Shown here: in pieces, positions 63,301 to 64,000 of the stretch
Position numbering within the stretch: position 1 is the first letter of the stretch
How the letters are laid out: every line of letters starts with the position of its first letter
Assembly: GCA_028023455.1 (NCBI GenBank)
Contig: JAQFVV010000072.1
Coordinates: forward strand, 768,501 to 832,500
DNA: 64,000 bases
Reading direction: 5' to 3'
DNA from: Epiperipatus broadwayi
Lineage: Eukaryota > Onychophora > Udeonychophora > Euonychophora > Peripatidae
Translations under genes and position numbers: made by a program
Notes under the pieces: model-generated
The model's database searches: none
What the model saw: only the letters and a program-made list of their open reading frames with translations
Told to the model about the DNA's origin: nothing

Positions 63301-63713
63301 TTTATAGTTACAATTTATGCATTTAAAGTAAGAGTAACTAAATTAATTATAATCATTTTTGCTAATATAAAGAGTATAATTTATAAAAGTGGGTCGCAAA
63401 GATGTCTAGAAATATAAAAAAAAGCTTGGAAAATGCTGAGCCTATGTAATACCAAAATTAAATTGATAAGTTCATTCTACTAAAACAAATTTCCATATAT
63501 AGGAGATAAAAATCTAACTATATAGATAAAACTAACAAATATTATGTAACTTTAGTTGTTCTATTATTTTATCAATACATGATTTAAATAATACCTTATT
63601 TTAGGCTTATAATTAACAGTTGAATCCAATGGTGTAAAGTCTTTTGAAGGCACAACTATATCTAAACAAACTGGACATGGAAAATAATGACTTCCTCTAT
63701 GTCTACTAGCCAT
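12129..63713 (-). CDS. Ubiquitin-specific protease (USP, peptidase C19), gene model of 7 exons, 5' incomplete
   Basis: Join on the minus strand: 63713-63595, 59948-59762, 59675-59449, 49772-49656, 38537-38389, 29105-28962, 12352-12129. All six junctions are GT-AG and keep phase. The exons sum to 1167 nt, that is 388 residues plus a stop. The product is a deubiquitinase that cleaves ubiquitin isopeptide bonds. What is seen: CxxC pairs of the USP zinc ribbon (residues about 13-16, 106-109, 115-118, 189-192), the block NPWYCPSC, the LKRF strand, the His box GLNSGHYTAYAKH (His about 272), the Asp/Asn box WYNYND and the closing strand AYILFYQR. The catalytic Cys box is absent and must lie upstream of 64000. 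Spacing resembles the USP4/15/19/32 kind, but I do not assign an orthologue. Introns are 3.6 kb, 86 bp, 9.7, 11.1, 9.3 and 16.6 kb and are loaded with transposons. Confidence 0.88.
13838..14440. repeat. Foldback repeat E with partial third copy
   Basis: The left arm 13838-14000 (CTGCTGAAAACTTCG, GTGCACTCTCC, ACTTAAGTGAATCACTTAAG) is mirrored at 14062-14212. Part of the unit (CACTTAAG block, CCAACTCTTACAGAC) returns again at 14330-14430. The arm contains its own small palindrome around CTTAAGTG. No ORF. Confidence 0.7.
14532..15162. mobile_element. Candidate non-autonomous DNA transposon (TIR element)
   Basis: The ends are imperfect inverted repeats: TACTGTATTTACTGG..ATATAGGAGGCA on the left and, reversed, TACAGTAATTCCCTG..ACAGGATGCAC on the right, with further ATATAAGAC/ATGCACC subterminal motifs. 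Such TATAAGGCGCA-like ends recur in animal hAT-like elements. The interior (631 bp in all) has no ORF. A run of 13 C lies at 14575-14587. The target duplication is unclear. Confidence 0.4.
15190..15640 (+). pseudogene. hAT-family transposase relic (ZBED/SCAND3-like)
   Basis: Read across frames, the stretch gives IHFIKDKELNSYQFKELL, then LLCEVLWLS-VNKLMRFL, then KLWKIQLEQNNTMHFLTLE. In order, these resemble the hAT segment FIK-x-(R)PLN-x-x-F-x-x-L, the LLH-x-EVRWLSRG-x-VL-x-R motif, and the LKLW-x-x-QL-x-x-x-x-x-x-HFPTL motif. At least two frameshifts and internal stops break it. Inactive. Type D repeat sequence starts at about 15645. Confidence 0.6.
15645..15885. repeat. Type D repeat, single arm
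   Basis: Carries ACATCACATGATCACCATTT, AAAACTCTCCATA, GGCTTGTGCATAAAAT and TCTGAGAGCACTG. The same unit occurs as a foldback at 60040-60535 and in shorter forms at 19130-19285 and 34660-34735. No ORF. Confidence 0.65.
17068..17332 (-). mobile_element. tRNA-derived SINE, copy 1
   Basis: Read on the minus strand: a tRNA-like head with A box TGGCTCAATTGG (17305-17316) and B box GGTTTGAATCCC (17254-17265), then the hairpin module CCTGAAGG-AGAGG..CCTCT-TGAAACG (17185-17220), then a tail ending GATGGAAATAGTC. Copy 2 at 27640-27900 has the same order. Pol III-type promoter boxes fit a SINE. Confidence 0.65.
17545..17800 (+). mobile_element. Penelope-like element relic (PLE-2), GIY-YIG C-terminus
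   Basis: The frame ending at the TAA at 17693-17695 reads NPIILCSEPNDYRRKI, KEAFYINRDIHAINRKD, TCFEISKKWAT. This is the usual Penelope GIY-YIG end (rKIKEAfyI plus a terminal L/IS..W). It is closely related to PLE-1 (NPKIVCSEANDC). After the stop come TATGAGGC..CCTCGAAAACGTT, the PLE-type hairpin. 5' truncated. Confidence 0.7.
18560..19035. repeat. Foldback element, type C, diverged copy C3
   Basis: The left arm (GATGATTCCCAATATATG, ATTAAGATAGCAATTCC, GAACAGGCTTCAATC) is mirrored by the right arm (TTGGGGATCATC, AATGGTTGAATAGAG). It matches units of C1 and C2 (TTAATGGACAGGCTTCAATC). Clearly older than C2. Confidence 0.6.
19130..19285. repeat. Type D foldback, short copy
   Basis: GGCAAAACTCTCCATACAGTAGC near 19170 is mirrored by CTGCATGGAGAGTTTTGCC near 19260, with a remnant of the type D interior (CATTCATTGATTACTCTGGC) between. 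It abuts LINE B. Confidence 0.6.
19270..21340 (+). mobile_element. LINE family B, reverse transcriptase relic
   Basis: An open stretch 19229-19648 reads SKQFWKYIKRRNVGERNIVL, EELETILNKYVMDIKKML, ENELYEVGKKLKSGKA: the linker and start of a LINE reverse transcriptase. NYRPVT follows near 19715, and a later frame (19950-20207) carries GLLFADDLFLCTEKRED, the YADD-type active site as FADD. The last frame (20827-21099) ends in a zinc-finger-like CKLCKEGIENTRHLLIEC (C-x2-C..H-x4-C), a known LINE C-terminal feature. Stops and frameshifts throughout; the endonuclease is absent. Clade uncertain, CR1/I-like rather than RTE. Confidence 0.7.
21345..23285. other. Intronic stretch without recognised genes
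   Basis: AT-rich. It holds a short local repeat (TTCTAAACATATTTATGA at about 21570 and 21615). Nothing else supported. Confidence 0.45.
23288..24980 (-). mobile_element. RTE-like LINE family A, 5'-truncated copy A3 with 13-bp target duplication
   Basis: ACTTAAGAACATT stands at 23288-23300 and 24968-24980 and flanks the insert 23301-24967. Minus strand: it begins within the RT (TKKRDDIMKWVEDLYQELY), with KGKAPGNDGIIIDIL, DWKNAVLILIFKKGDKEDIR, NYRPISLLS, GVRQGDSISPKLFTAV, LDFADDVVVFVNN and the usual C-terminal tail, ending in (CAT)n/(ATG)n at 23300-23317. It carries a tandem in-frame duplication of 78 bp (24311-24388 and 24389-24466), so LREVIERTNEYELPLCFGF appears twice. Frameshifts make it inactive. 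The perfect duplication suggests a fairly young insertion. Confidence 0.9.
25305..25560. repeat. Low-complexity tract: C12, then A/T homopolymers
   Basis: A run of 12 C at 25309-25320, then long alternating runs of A and T to about 25560. Possible assembly trouble spot. Confidence 0.8.
25568..25604 (+). other. Hairpin module TTGAAGAAG-stem-CGAAAC
   Basis: A 6-bp perfect stem GATTGC/GCAATC around the loop AGGG, preceded by TTGAAGAA and followed by GAAACTGTC. Same arrangement as the modules at 17185, 27764 and 46505, with a different stem sequence. Confidence 0.55.
25971..26182 (-). CDS. Small ORF: alternative USP terminal exon or intronic small gene
   Basis: An open frame of 66 codons from ATG 26171 to a TAA at 25971, coding for a basic, mixed-composition peptide (MQIKKHCEGMQSIKHYY, SNLRNKYPELFF, RTARQLIKRQSSEKN) that looks more protein-like than the usual AT-rich shadow ORF. 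It lies in the last USP intron on the coding strand. An AG just upstream (GTGTAACAG, weak pyrimidine tract) would add AT AAA ATA ACC, and that phase fits the exon F donor exactly (G+AT = Asp). An AATAAA lies roughly 120 bases past the stop. It could be an alternative USP C-terminus, an independent small gene, or chance. No family is recognised. Confidence 0.35.
27149..27455 (+). mobile_element. Penelope-like GIY-YIG relic (PLE-4), second family
   Basis: Read with frame changes: YIGQTNYRLNIRMEEHILAI, SSAISSHILTNHDINFNKT, HILAKIEQYDQRLLKEVIEI, KLKKINNIWKKLL. This is the GIY-YIG layout YxGQT-x-R-x3-R-x-x-EH, then H-x-(I/F)-x-F, the catalytic E-x-I, and a terminal W. Distinct from PLE-1/2 (GET core) and PLE-3. 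It has several breaks and no reverse transcriptase part. Confidence 0.65.
27640..27905 (-). mobile_element. tRNA-derived SINE, copy 2
   Basis: Minus strand: A box AGGCTCAGTTGG (27888-27899), perfect B box GGTTCGATTCCC (27830-27841), hairpin module CTGAAGAAGAGAGG..TCTCTCGAAAT (27764-27796), tail with CTAACAGTTGTATGC and GATGATGGAAATAGG. Same structure as copy 1 at 17068-17332. It lies directly downstream of PLE-3 on the same strand. Confidence 0.72.
27930..28262 (-). mobile_element. Penelope-like GIY-YIG relic (PLE-3)
   Basis: Minus strand, reading across frames: YTCETGRPFKN, HKLMMRREKTDVCMVADHV, NEHMFNWKNKKYW, KFKEAAHMMMNNPVSQPSV. The order C-x-TGR-x-x-x-x-R, basic arm, A-x-H, and the terminal KFKEAA-x-x-x-x-x-PISQPSV is typical of arthropod and other animal Penelope GIY-YIG ends. 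Frameshifted and 5' truncated. Confidence 0.65.
28962..29105 (-). CDS. USP gene exon F (His box and Asp/Asn box)
   Basis: 144 nt. It encodes LNSGHYTAYAKH, in which the first His is the catalytic base, then EWYNYNDD, DDDDYSNAYILFYQRS. In USPs the third triad residue follows W-x-x-F/Y; here that position is Asn (WYNY-N-D) rather than the commoner Asp. Known USPs use Asp or Asn there, so activity is plausible. Acceptor TGTTTATTTAG, donor G|GTAAAA, phase 1. The exon completes the catalytic domain. Confidence 0.94.
29565..29970 (+). mobile_element. LINE family C relic, C-terminal region
   Basis: With several frame changes it reads YGTEIWTSYRRH..KILE, RLPKKMFYSELE, then DMAENKIHWRAVIRDSVK. This is the C-terminal end of many LINE reverse transcriptases (YG-x-E-x-W, RxPKxxxYGEL, A-x-DRxxWR). 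The matching part of the copy at 39.6-40.08 kb has DMAKNRIHWRATI. Heavily decayed. Confidence 0.5.
31478..31706. repeat. SINE-tail foldback (G)
   Basis: The left arm GAACTATTTCCATCATCTG..AACGTTAGTAACAACACATAAATAGAC is mirrored by GTCTATTTATATGTTATTAC..AGATGATGGAAATAGTTC, about 105 bp each, with a spacer of a few bases. The arm equals the tail of the tRNA SINEs (GATGATGGAAATAG). Two tails joined head to head without their tRNA heads. Confidence 0.75.
32371..32600 (+). pseudogene. Decayed coding-like patch, family unknown
   Basis: The frame 32371-32496 reads LFLPRYDRVKHLDYSPSGDG, LSDAELSIARHKFTMKICC, then a stop. A second frame follows at about 32480-32590 (DLLPEINEKAATAVKLNEI, KYKKDLPLVNFLLLNSW). 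Base composition is richer in G and C than the flanks. It looks like a relic of a real protein, either transposon or processed pseudogene, but I recognise no family. Confidence 0.3.
33140..33600. mobile_element. Candidate solo LTR or small TIR element in a GC-rich island
   Basis: TGTCGGGC at 33140-33147 is mirrored exactly by GCCCGACA at 33414-33421, giving a 282-bp unit. GC content jumps visibly over about 33140-33560 compared with the flanks. TGTC..GACA short inverted ends are typical of LTRs. The sequence after 33421 (CTCTAGAGCGTACC.. to AATAAATGTTGCCC at about 33570) may be the rest of a longer LTR. No target duplication was found around either choice of end. Confidence 0.35.
34105..34317. 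other. GC-richer open stretch, unassigned
   Basis: Open on the plus strand for 70 codons (MSHEMRCFMDCIVKPINYI..) and nearly so on the minus strand (VITVRKRVTRKHSAEFDHH). Composition resembles the 33.1-33.6 kb island and it may be part of the same retroelement remnant. No domain recognised. Confidence 0.2.
34660..34735. repeat. Type D repeat fragment
   Basis: AAACCACTAAACATCACATG at the left and CTGTATGGAGAGTTTTGCC at the right match the ends of the type D unit, with the interior deleted. Confidence 0.55.
35853..37093. repeat. Direct duplication, copy 1
   Basis: Matches 37224-38309 over its length (start TTACAATATTAAAATGCTTA, end TATGTGAAACAGAAAT). It has a TATATAAATA box at about 36469 followed by a GC-richer segment with an internal repeat of about 50 bp (GACTCTTCTGGCTGTACAAG / GACTCTTCCAGCTGCATTT). 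A type R repeat copy (36235-36417) is inserted in this copy only. The coding-like frame seen in copy 2 is broken here. Confidence 0.7.
36235..36417. repeat. Type R repeat, single copy
   Basis: CTTCAGATTTGCTCATAT, GAGTCGTAGGAATAAGTG, TTATTCCTGCATAAAT and AGCTTGGAAGGCTGATAT match one arm of the 9041-9640 foldback. It is absent from the second duplication copy at 37.56-37.6 kb, so it inserted after the duplication or was lost there. Confidence 0.7.
37087..37228 (-). repeat. Copy of 39660-39797 (LINE C 3' piece)
   Basis: Nearly identical to 39660-39797 over about 140 bases (ACATCCATATATAGAATATG.., GCAGCAGAAAA..TTTC, CACCATATCTAATTGTAGCT). It bridges the two copies of the direct duplication. On the minus strand it reads the end of LINE C (KIFLLQNLKG.., AYSIYGC). 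Confidence 0.7.
37224..38309. repeat. Direct duplication, copy 2, with 81-codon ORF
   Basis: Second copy of 35853-37093. A plus-strand frame at 37760-38005 reads MDLAVSSPYVDLPHCVDVAI, FADGREFIGEHVQSFRLTEV, DLYLASKKADYLMQIPYLN. The same frame in copy 1 has stops and indels. No protein family recognised. It ends 80 bases before USP exon E. Confidence 0.65.
38389..38537 (-). CDS. USP gene exon E (between LKRF and His box)
   Basis: 149 nt. It completes LKRF and reads FVFHDLTSTKLDNKVIFPLE, then KLDLSNFI and YDLQSCVCHFG, the expected order (V-x-FP, LDLS-x-F, Y-x-L) before the His box. Acceptor TATTTTAAG|G, donor a consensus G|GTAAGT. The phase-1 end joins GA of exon F to form Gly. The exon sits 80 bases beyond the end of a 1.1-kb repeat copy (37224-38309). 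Confidence 0.93.
39547..40080 (-). mobile_element. LINE family C, 3' end with zinc-finger-like C-terminus
   Basis: Minus strand. Decayed RT tail from about 40080 (KPINFKLQLARCDTIKSTI, FCGELEHGYHGNGRP, then the counterpart of DMAKNRIHW), followed by an open frame 39780-39547 with SIYGCICVSEIGLYGHCK. This matches the C-terminal C-x-x-C-G-R-x-C-x-S-x-IGL-x-x-H finger known from many LINE proteins. Frames differ between the parts, so it is inactive. A partial duplicate lies at 37087-37228. Confidence 0.55.
40436..40592 (-). mobile_element. RTE-like LINE family A, 3' terminal fragment A4
   Basis: The minus strand reads RPRKRPDVRWMYYIRKFVG and WRSWIKLEDSF, matching the A2 end (RPRKRPHVRWMDEIRKCAG, RKRWIELGE), then a short ATGATGATAT tail. 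A very short 5'-truncated copy. Confidence 0.65.
41122..43204 (+). mobile_element. RTE-like LINE family A, best copy A2, 5'-truncated, with 13-bp target duplication
   Basis: ATATGTAAACAAA at 41122-41134 and 43192-43204 flanks the insert. The frame 41244-42479 (411 codons) spans linker and reverse transcriptase: KGNAPGNDGIVIDIL, DWKNAVLILIFKKGDKEDIR, NYRPISLLSVLYKIF, KQAGFKSGFS, LGFVDHEKVFDSI (block A, Tyr to His and Ala to Val changes), GVRQGDSISPKLFTAV, LDFADDVVVFANN (active site). A stop at 42477 and another near 42618 break the tail, which resumes as NHRIKLGWSAFGRNNLIL, YGSETW-type CGSETWTRNRRAI, WAGHIVRRDDNR, then KRPHVRWMDEIRKCAG and a GATGATGAT end. The endonuclease is absent. RTE-like by tail and microsatellite 3' end. 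Confidence 0.92.
41244..42479 (+). CDS. Reverse transcriptase ORF of LINE A2 (411 codons, partial protein)
   Basis: The longest open frame in the window. It would act in target-primed reverse transcription of LINE RNA if intact. Linker residues about 1-110 are basic. RT blocks run from about residue 165 (KFMKKGNAPGNDG) to FADD at about residue 395. The ORF begins at the first ATG after the truncated 5' end and stops at TAG 42477-42479, shortly after ALELQG, where other copies continue ALELQEML. So the thumb and C-terminal part are cut off, and no endonuclease is present. Not expected to be functional. Its length and few lesions suggest it is the youngest family A copy here. Confidence 0.85.
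   Translation: MNDINRKISTLLKTATKIAGRKKQQLTSKISMDTREFMKKRRNMRIYNNDALKKIEYLEFCKIVWKRVENDIRKYNCELARKAVEENKSLKSVKQHFGIGRKFISAIRKKDGIITKKRDDIMKCVEDFYQELYNNKEQVPPIHIISSELPRILNEEVRHAIKFMKKGNAPGNDGIVIDILKEASEEIEIVLVKLYTKCLNDKDVPNDWKNAVLILIFKKGDKEDIRNYRPISLLSVLYKIFTKIITTRLQKTLDFHQPKKQAGFKSGFSIVDHIQVLREIIERTNEYESPLCLGFVDHEKVFDSINISSVIKALDHQGVDPGHCHILKNIYKNATATIRLHNDSRKINIEKGVRQGDSISPKLFTAVLQEVFCGLKWEAKGVKVNGDYLSHLDFADDVVVFANNALELQGI
43192..43600. repeat. Tandem duplication containing the LINE A2 target site
   Basis: AAATTAAACATAGCTCAATA (41101 onward) plus its continuation after the LINE (43192: GTAAATTACTCTCCCCCAG.., ATTCTTG) is repeated at 43463-43585 as CATAGCTCAACATATATGCC..GTAAATTTCTCTCCCCCAGG. 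The second copy preserves an empty site and supports the LINE borders. Confidence 0.75.
45358..45420 (+). repeat. tRNA-like sequence (SINE remnant)
   Basis: TTAGCATAATGGTAGACTTG resembles a tRNA D-arm/A box, and CCAGAATCTATTCTC a decayed T-arm. Too degenerate for a functional tRNA. Similar TGGCATAATGGCAGAC units lie at 47.69 kb. Confidence 0.35.
46370..46567. repeat. Foldback F containing the hairpin module on both arms
   Basis: Arms 46370-46460 and 46470-46567 are nearly perfect mirrors. Within the right arm CTGAAGAAGACT..AGTCGAAAC (46505-46534). The left arm, read on the minus strand, has the diverged form CTGAAAAAGACTG..CAGTTGAAAC. The two arms therefore carry two independent versions of the module. 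Confidence 0.75.
47133..47480. repeat. C11 run and imperfect tandem repeat of about 190 bp
   Basis: 11 C at 47133-47143. After that, CTTTTATATACTCTCCTATC..TCTTATAAAGTCATTTTATA is repeated with changes about 190 bases later (CCTTTTATATAGCAACTTC..TCTTATAAAGTCATTTTACA). No coding signal. Confidence 0.45.
47690..47815 (+). repeat. Tandem tRNA-like units (SINE remnant)
   Basis: Two copies of about 58 bp: GTGGCATAATGGCAGACCCT..GGATTGTGGCCCAAG and TGGTATAATGGCAGACTCTG..GGATTGTGTCCAAG. The A-box-like TGGCATAATGG suggests a tRNA origin. No intact B box. Confidence 0.4.
47970..48080 (-). mobile_element. RTE-like LINE family A, short RT fragment A5
   Basis: The minus strand reads FNEEMRHAIKFMKNGKIPG, matching LNEEVRHAIKFMKKGNAPG of A2. 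Only about 100 bases remain. Confidence 0.55.
48888..48998. repeat. Small foldback, about 45-bp arms
   Basis: CAAAACACATGCAAACTTC at the left is mirrored by GAAGTTTGCATGTAATTTG at the right, with an AT-rich loop. No coding. Confidence 0.6.
49656..49772 (-). CDS. USP gene exon D (NPWYCPSC to LKR)
   Basis: 117 nt. It encodes EILDEQNPWYCPSC, the second half of the zinc ribbon, then KTLSVWRYPITLIVYLK, the hydrophobic strand leading into the invariant LKRF motif. Acceptor CATTTCAG|T, donor AG|GTAAAG. The Arg of LKRF is split across the junction (AG + G from exon E). This is one of the two most diagnostic USP exons in the window. It stands alone between introns of 9.7 and 11.1 kb. Confidence 0.93.
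50235..50720. repeat. Foldback element C4
   Basis: The left arm (AACTTTAAATCTCAGCTC, GGGGTAATTCAACCTC) is mirrored by the right arm (GAAGTTGAATTACCCT, GACGTTTAAAGTTTG). The centre carries ATATTTCATGCTGAACCAAC and TTAGTTGG, the same core as type C (TATTTCATGCTAAACCAGC, CAGTTGG). The flanking arms are otherwise unlike C1-C3. Confidence 0.65.
54100..55260 (-). mobile_element. Possible LINE relic, strongly decayed
   Basis: The minus strand begins near 55230 with VKISIWNVRTMNNQKM, resembling an endonuclease start, and near 54700 has WKNSDDKCRCGSNIE, resembling a LINE C-terminal zinc motif. In between I can read no continuous domain. The strand is purine-rich throughout. Tentative. Confidence 0.3.
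55395..56544. mobile_element. Non-autonomous DNA transposon with 27-bp TIRs and TTTTAA duplication
   Basis: The ends TGGCACTTTGGTATTAG.. and, reversed, TGGTATTTTGATATTAG.. agree at 24 of 27 positions and run on through GAGCTGCAACA. TTTTAA lies directly outside both ends (55389-55394 and 56545-56550). Inside are an inverted repeat of about 75 bp (55410-55485 and 55545-55622) and two tandem units of about 180 bp (about 55690-55880 and 55881-56055: CTAACAACTTTTAA.., GTAAATGATTTTG). No ORF. TTAA within the duplication hints at a piggyBac-like target, but the termini do not start CCC. Superfamily not assigned. Confidence 0.65.
57143..57622 (-). CDS. SGNH (GDSL-type) hydrolase/esterase domain of LINE ORF1
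   Basis: An open frame of about 159 codons. Block I: IGDSLIRECGD with the nucleophile Ser. Block III: YVMVGTNNL (GTNN in place of GxND). Block V: SKDGLHLGKQGSEVLG with D-x-x-H. So Ser, Asn, Asp and His of the SGNH set are all present, and the domain is the least damaged part of this LINE. No signal peptide, as expected for a LINE ORF1. The apparent first codon is TTG because the true reading frame enters from upstream through a frameshift (EKID ends the coiled-coil frame at 57630). Role in the LINE cycle, possibly lipid or membrane contact, is unproven. Confidence 0.75.
   Translation of the reverse strand: MIGDSLIRECGDIIARENRSRYVRVCLPGDRIRDVTDKVKKQGSRDVYVMVGTNNLLEPSERIMDGYVELIRILSKFKGRVGVVGLLPRFDKRYLLDRACSLNERLIKLCERNNVMFLFAWDWFIGKRELYSKDGLHLGKQGSEVLGSLIYKEYNSGNL
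57630..57869 (-). CDS. Coiled-coil segment of LINE ORF1
   Basis: 79 codons rich in E, K and L with heptad spacing (ALEMFSQRINKIEEEVKDV, KAKLKLLEMKCEQIKELL). Lies between the PHD-like block and the esterase block of the CR1-like LINE. Coiled coils that trimerise ORF1 proteins are common in LINEs. It ends one frame away from the esterase. Confidence 0.6.
   Translation of the reverse strand: MVLVECQDIWRGESSSALEMFSQRINKIEEEVKDVKAKLKLLEMKCEQIKELLSRNKEEVDKEIQGVVENVIDGIEKID
59449..59675 (-). CDS. USP gene exon C (CxxC knuckles)
   Basis: 227 nt, 75 codons plus two bases. It begins GINCARCNHALNCSGCE, with two CxxC knuckles of the USP zinc ribbon, continues GDHLAITFADL (the strand before the finger), and ends KPLNIYDCLKAFTQ, the conserved L-x-D-C-L-x-x-F-T motif that precedes the second zinc-binding pair. 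Acceptor TACTGTAG, donor AG|GTAATG. The phase-2 end plus T of exon D gives Ser. Recognition as a USP is strong. The nearest family member is not resolved. Confidence 0.92.
59676..59761 (-). other. USP intron B-C, 86 bp
   Basis: A very short intron (GTAGTT to CTGTAG) in a gene whose other introns are 3.6-16.6 kb. It contains stops in the coding frame and nothing else recognisable. Confidence 0.8.
59762..59948 (-). CDS. USP gene exon B
   Basis: 187 nt: one base completing the split Ser codon, then 62 codons. It encodes ILLVPVIFRLDYEEN followed by LFGHPNMLYLP, a beta-rich stretch seen where many USPs carry the finger or palm insertion. Acceptor TTTTTAATAG, donor CAG|GTAGTT, ends in phase 0. An intron of only 86 bp separates it from exon C, in contrast to the other introns of several kb. 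The open frame runs on both sides of the exon, so the borders rest on splice consensus and phase agreement. Confidence 0.82.
60040..60535. repeat. Type D foldback, long copy
   Basis: The left arm (ACATCACATGATCACC, AAAACTCTCCATACAATAG, AAAGGCTTGTGCATAAAAT) is mirrored from the right end (GCACAAGCCTTCTGGC, CACTACTGTACGGAGAGTTTT). The right arm extends further (GTGCTCTCAGATCCAAGGC, GGAGGGTTGCATTAGATCC) and matches the single arm at 15645-15885. Spacer about 90 bp. Confidence 0.72.
61520..62420. repeat. Foldback element C2, near-perfect long palindrome
   Basis: Arms 61537-61985 and 61986-62415 mirror each other almost throughout, from AGATCTTCACACCACCC / GGCGGTGTGATAGATCT at the outside to ACAGGTATATAATAAGCC at the centre. 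The spacer is nearly zero. Same family as C1 (TTAATGGACAGGCTTCAATC, GGATTATGTCCT). No ORF. Its transcript would fold into a hairpin of about 430 bp. Confidence 0.85.
62515..62799 (+). CDS. Unassigned small ORF, 94 codons
   Basis: Basic, Lys/Asn-rich open frame (KIAWKRVITLNNLLNNIKK, INSYCKKMYLGQRSLSLNKG, VRKKRVKNKYLNSD). No family recognised. It lies opposite the USP coding strand within intron A-B, just outside foldback C2. May be a retroelement fragment or chance; no splice or promoter evidence. Confidence 0.15.
   Translation: MVIKKIAWKRVITLNNLLNNIKKIFDRNTIPGEADINSYCKKMYLGQRSLSLNKGIKVRKKRVKNKYLNSDLHIHERDTCNIIKFDEVNVIFFG
63595..63713 (-). CDS. USP gene exon A (zinc-ribbon start)
   Basis: First USP exon visible in the window; 119 nt, 39 codons plus two bases. 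The acceptor follows a T-rich tract ending TTTGCAG, and the donor is AG|GTATTA. It begins with an in-frame ATG (MASRHRG), but this is probably an internal Met: the following FPCPVC knuckle belongs to the middle of a USP domain and the Cys box is not yet seen. The phase-2 end (AG) plus the first T of exon B makes a Ser codon, which supports the junction. If it were a true start, the protein would lack the catalytic Cys. Confidence 0.75.
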
Positions 63714-64000
63714 CTGCAAATAGTGAATTAAAAAAAAATCTTAATTCATTTACCAATATTCAATAAATATACTACTAATAAATACTATTAAAAATTTTAG
63801 CAAATGTAAATGATAATATACATAAAAGGCACATGTTATTTAAAACCATATAATTTCTATATTTTAATGTAGAATAATCAAGAAAGTTTGTGGCTAAGAA
63901 AAGCTAATTATTAATACAGGTTCTATAATTTGCTAAGGGAGAACATTCTAACTGATCTTATAAATAAAATCTAAAAACATGCGAGACGAAAATTGGAATT
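63714..64000. other. USP intron upstream of exon A (partial)
   Basis: AT-rich, with the pyrimidine-rich acceptor of exon A at its left end on the minus strand. No further USP exon (Cys box) is seen before the window ends. Confidence 0.6.

Larger units (their letters stand above)
59949..63594 (-). other. USP intron A-B, 3.6 kb
   Basis: Contains the type D foldback (60.04-60.54 kb) and the type C foldback (61.52-62.42 kb), plus an unassigned plus-strand open frame at 62515-62799. 60.55-61.5 and 62.8-63.55 kb hold nothing recognisable. Confidence 0.65.

Noticed and set aside
63595-63713. ATG of exon A as the true protein start
   Set aside because: It follows a good acceptor and lies in the middle of the USP domain, so an internal Met is more likely, though a truncated isoform cannot be excluded.
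1-64000. CRISPR array, bacterial operons, Shine-Dalgarno sites, rho-independent terminators
   Set aside because: No spaced direct-repeat array and no dense gene layout; spliced gene structure and retroelements show a eukaryotic nuclear genome.

Overview
This window looks like a piece of an animal (metazoan) nuclear genome. It is strongly AT-rich, has long introns with GT-AG borders, and is crowded with decayed retroelements. I see no bacterial operon, rRNA, complete tRNA or CRISPR array. The element types (RTE-like and CR1-like LINEs, Penelope-like elements, tRNA-derived SINEs, hAT remnants) and the low GC would fit an arthropod such as a chelicerate, but I cannot prove the taxon from the sequence.

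The one host gene I can assemble with confidence is on the minus strand and fills most of the window. It encodes a ubiquitin-specific protease (USP, peptidase family C19). Seven exons at 63595-63713, 59762-59948, 59449-59675, 49656-49772, 38389-38537, 28962-29105 and 12129-12352 join in phase to give 388 residues. They cover the zinc-ribbon half of the catalytic domain, the His box, the Asp/Asn box and a short acidic tail. The Cys-box exons must lie beyond the right edge. A second, phase-compatible terminal exon or small intronic gene lies at 25971-26182.

Layout by region. 1-12 kb lies 3' of the gene: an RTE-like LINE 5' fragment, a Penelope-like GIY-YIG relic, a long broken RTE-like LINE (about 4.3-8.06 kb) split by a 1.03-kb foldback element with an 8-bp target duplication, and another foldback at 9.0-9.6 kb. 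12-29 kb is the last intron: foldbacks, a hAT relic, SINEs, Penelope fragments, a LINE at 19.3-21.3 kb and a 5'-truncated RTE-like LINE with a 13-bp target duplication. 29-38 kb holds a LINE relic, a SINE-tail foldback, a GC-rich LTR-like island and most of a 1.1-1.2 kb direct duplication. 38-50 kb holds LINE 3' ends and the best-preserved RTE-like LINE (41.1-43.2 kb). 50-59 kb holds a foldback, a 1.15-kb terminal-inverted-repeat element and the 5' half of a CR1-like LINE whose ORF1 carries a PHD-like finger plus an SGNH esterase. 59-64 kb holds the first three USP exons present and two further foldbacks.

Two themes deserve attention. First, about ten long inverted repeats built from head-to-head copies of several different repeat families lie mostly in introns of one transcription unit, so its pre-mRNA should form long hairpins. 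Second, a short hairpin module of the form CTGAAGAAG-stem-CGAAAC recurs near Penelope or SINE sequences with different but still paired stems, reminiscent of the hammerhead motifs known from Penelope-like elements. I found no clear evidence of a wholly new biological system.
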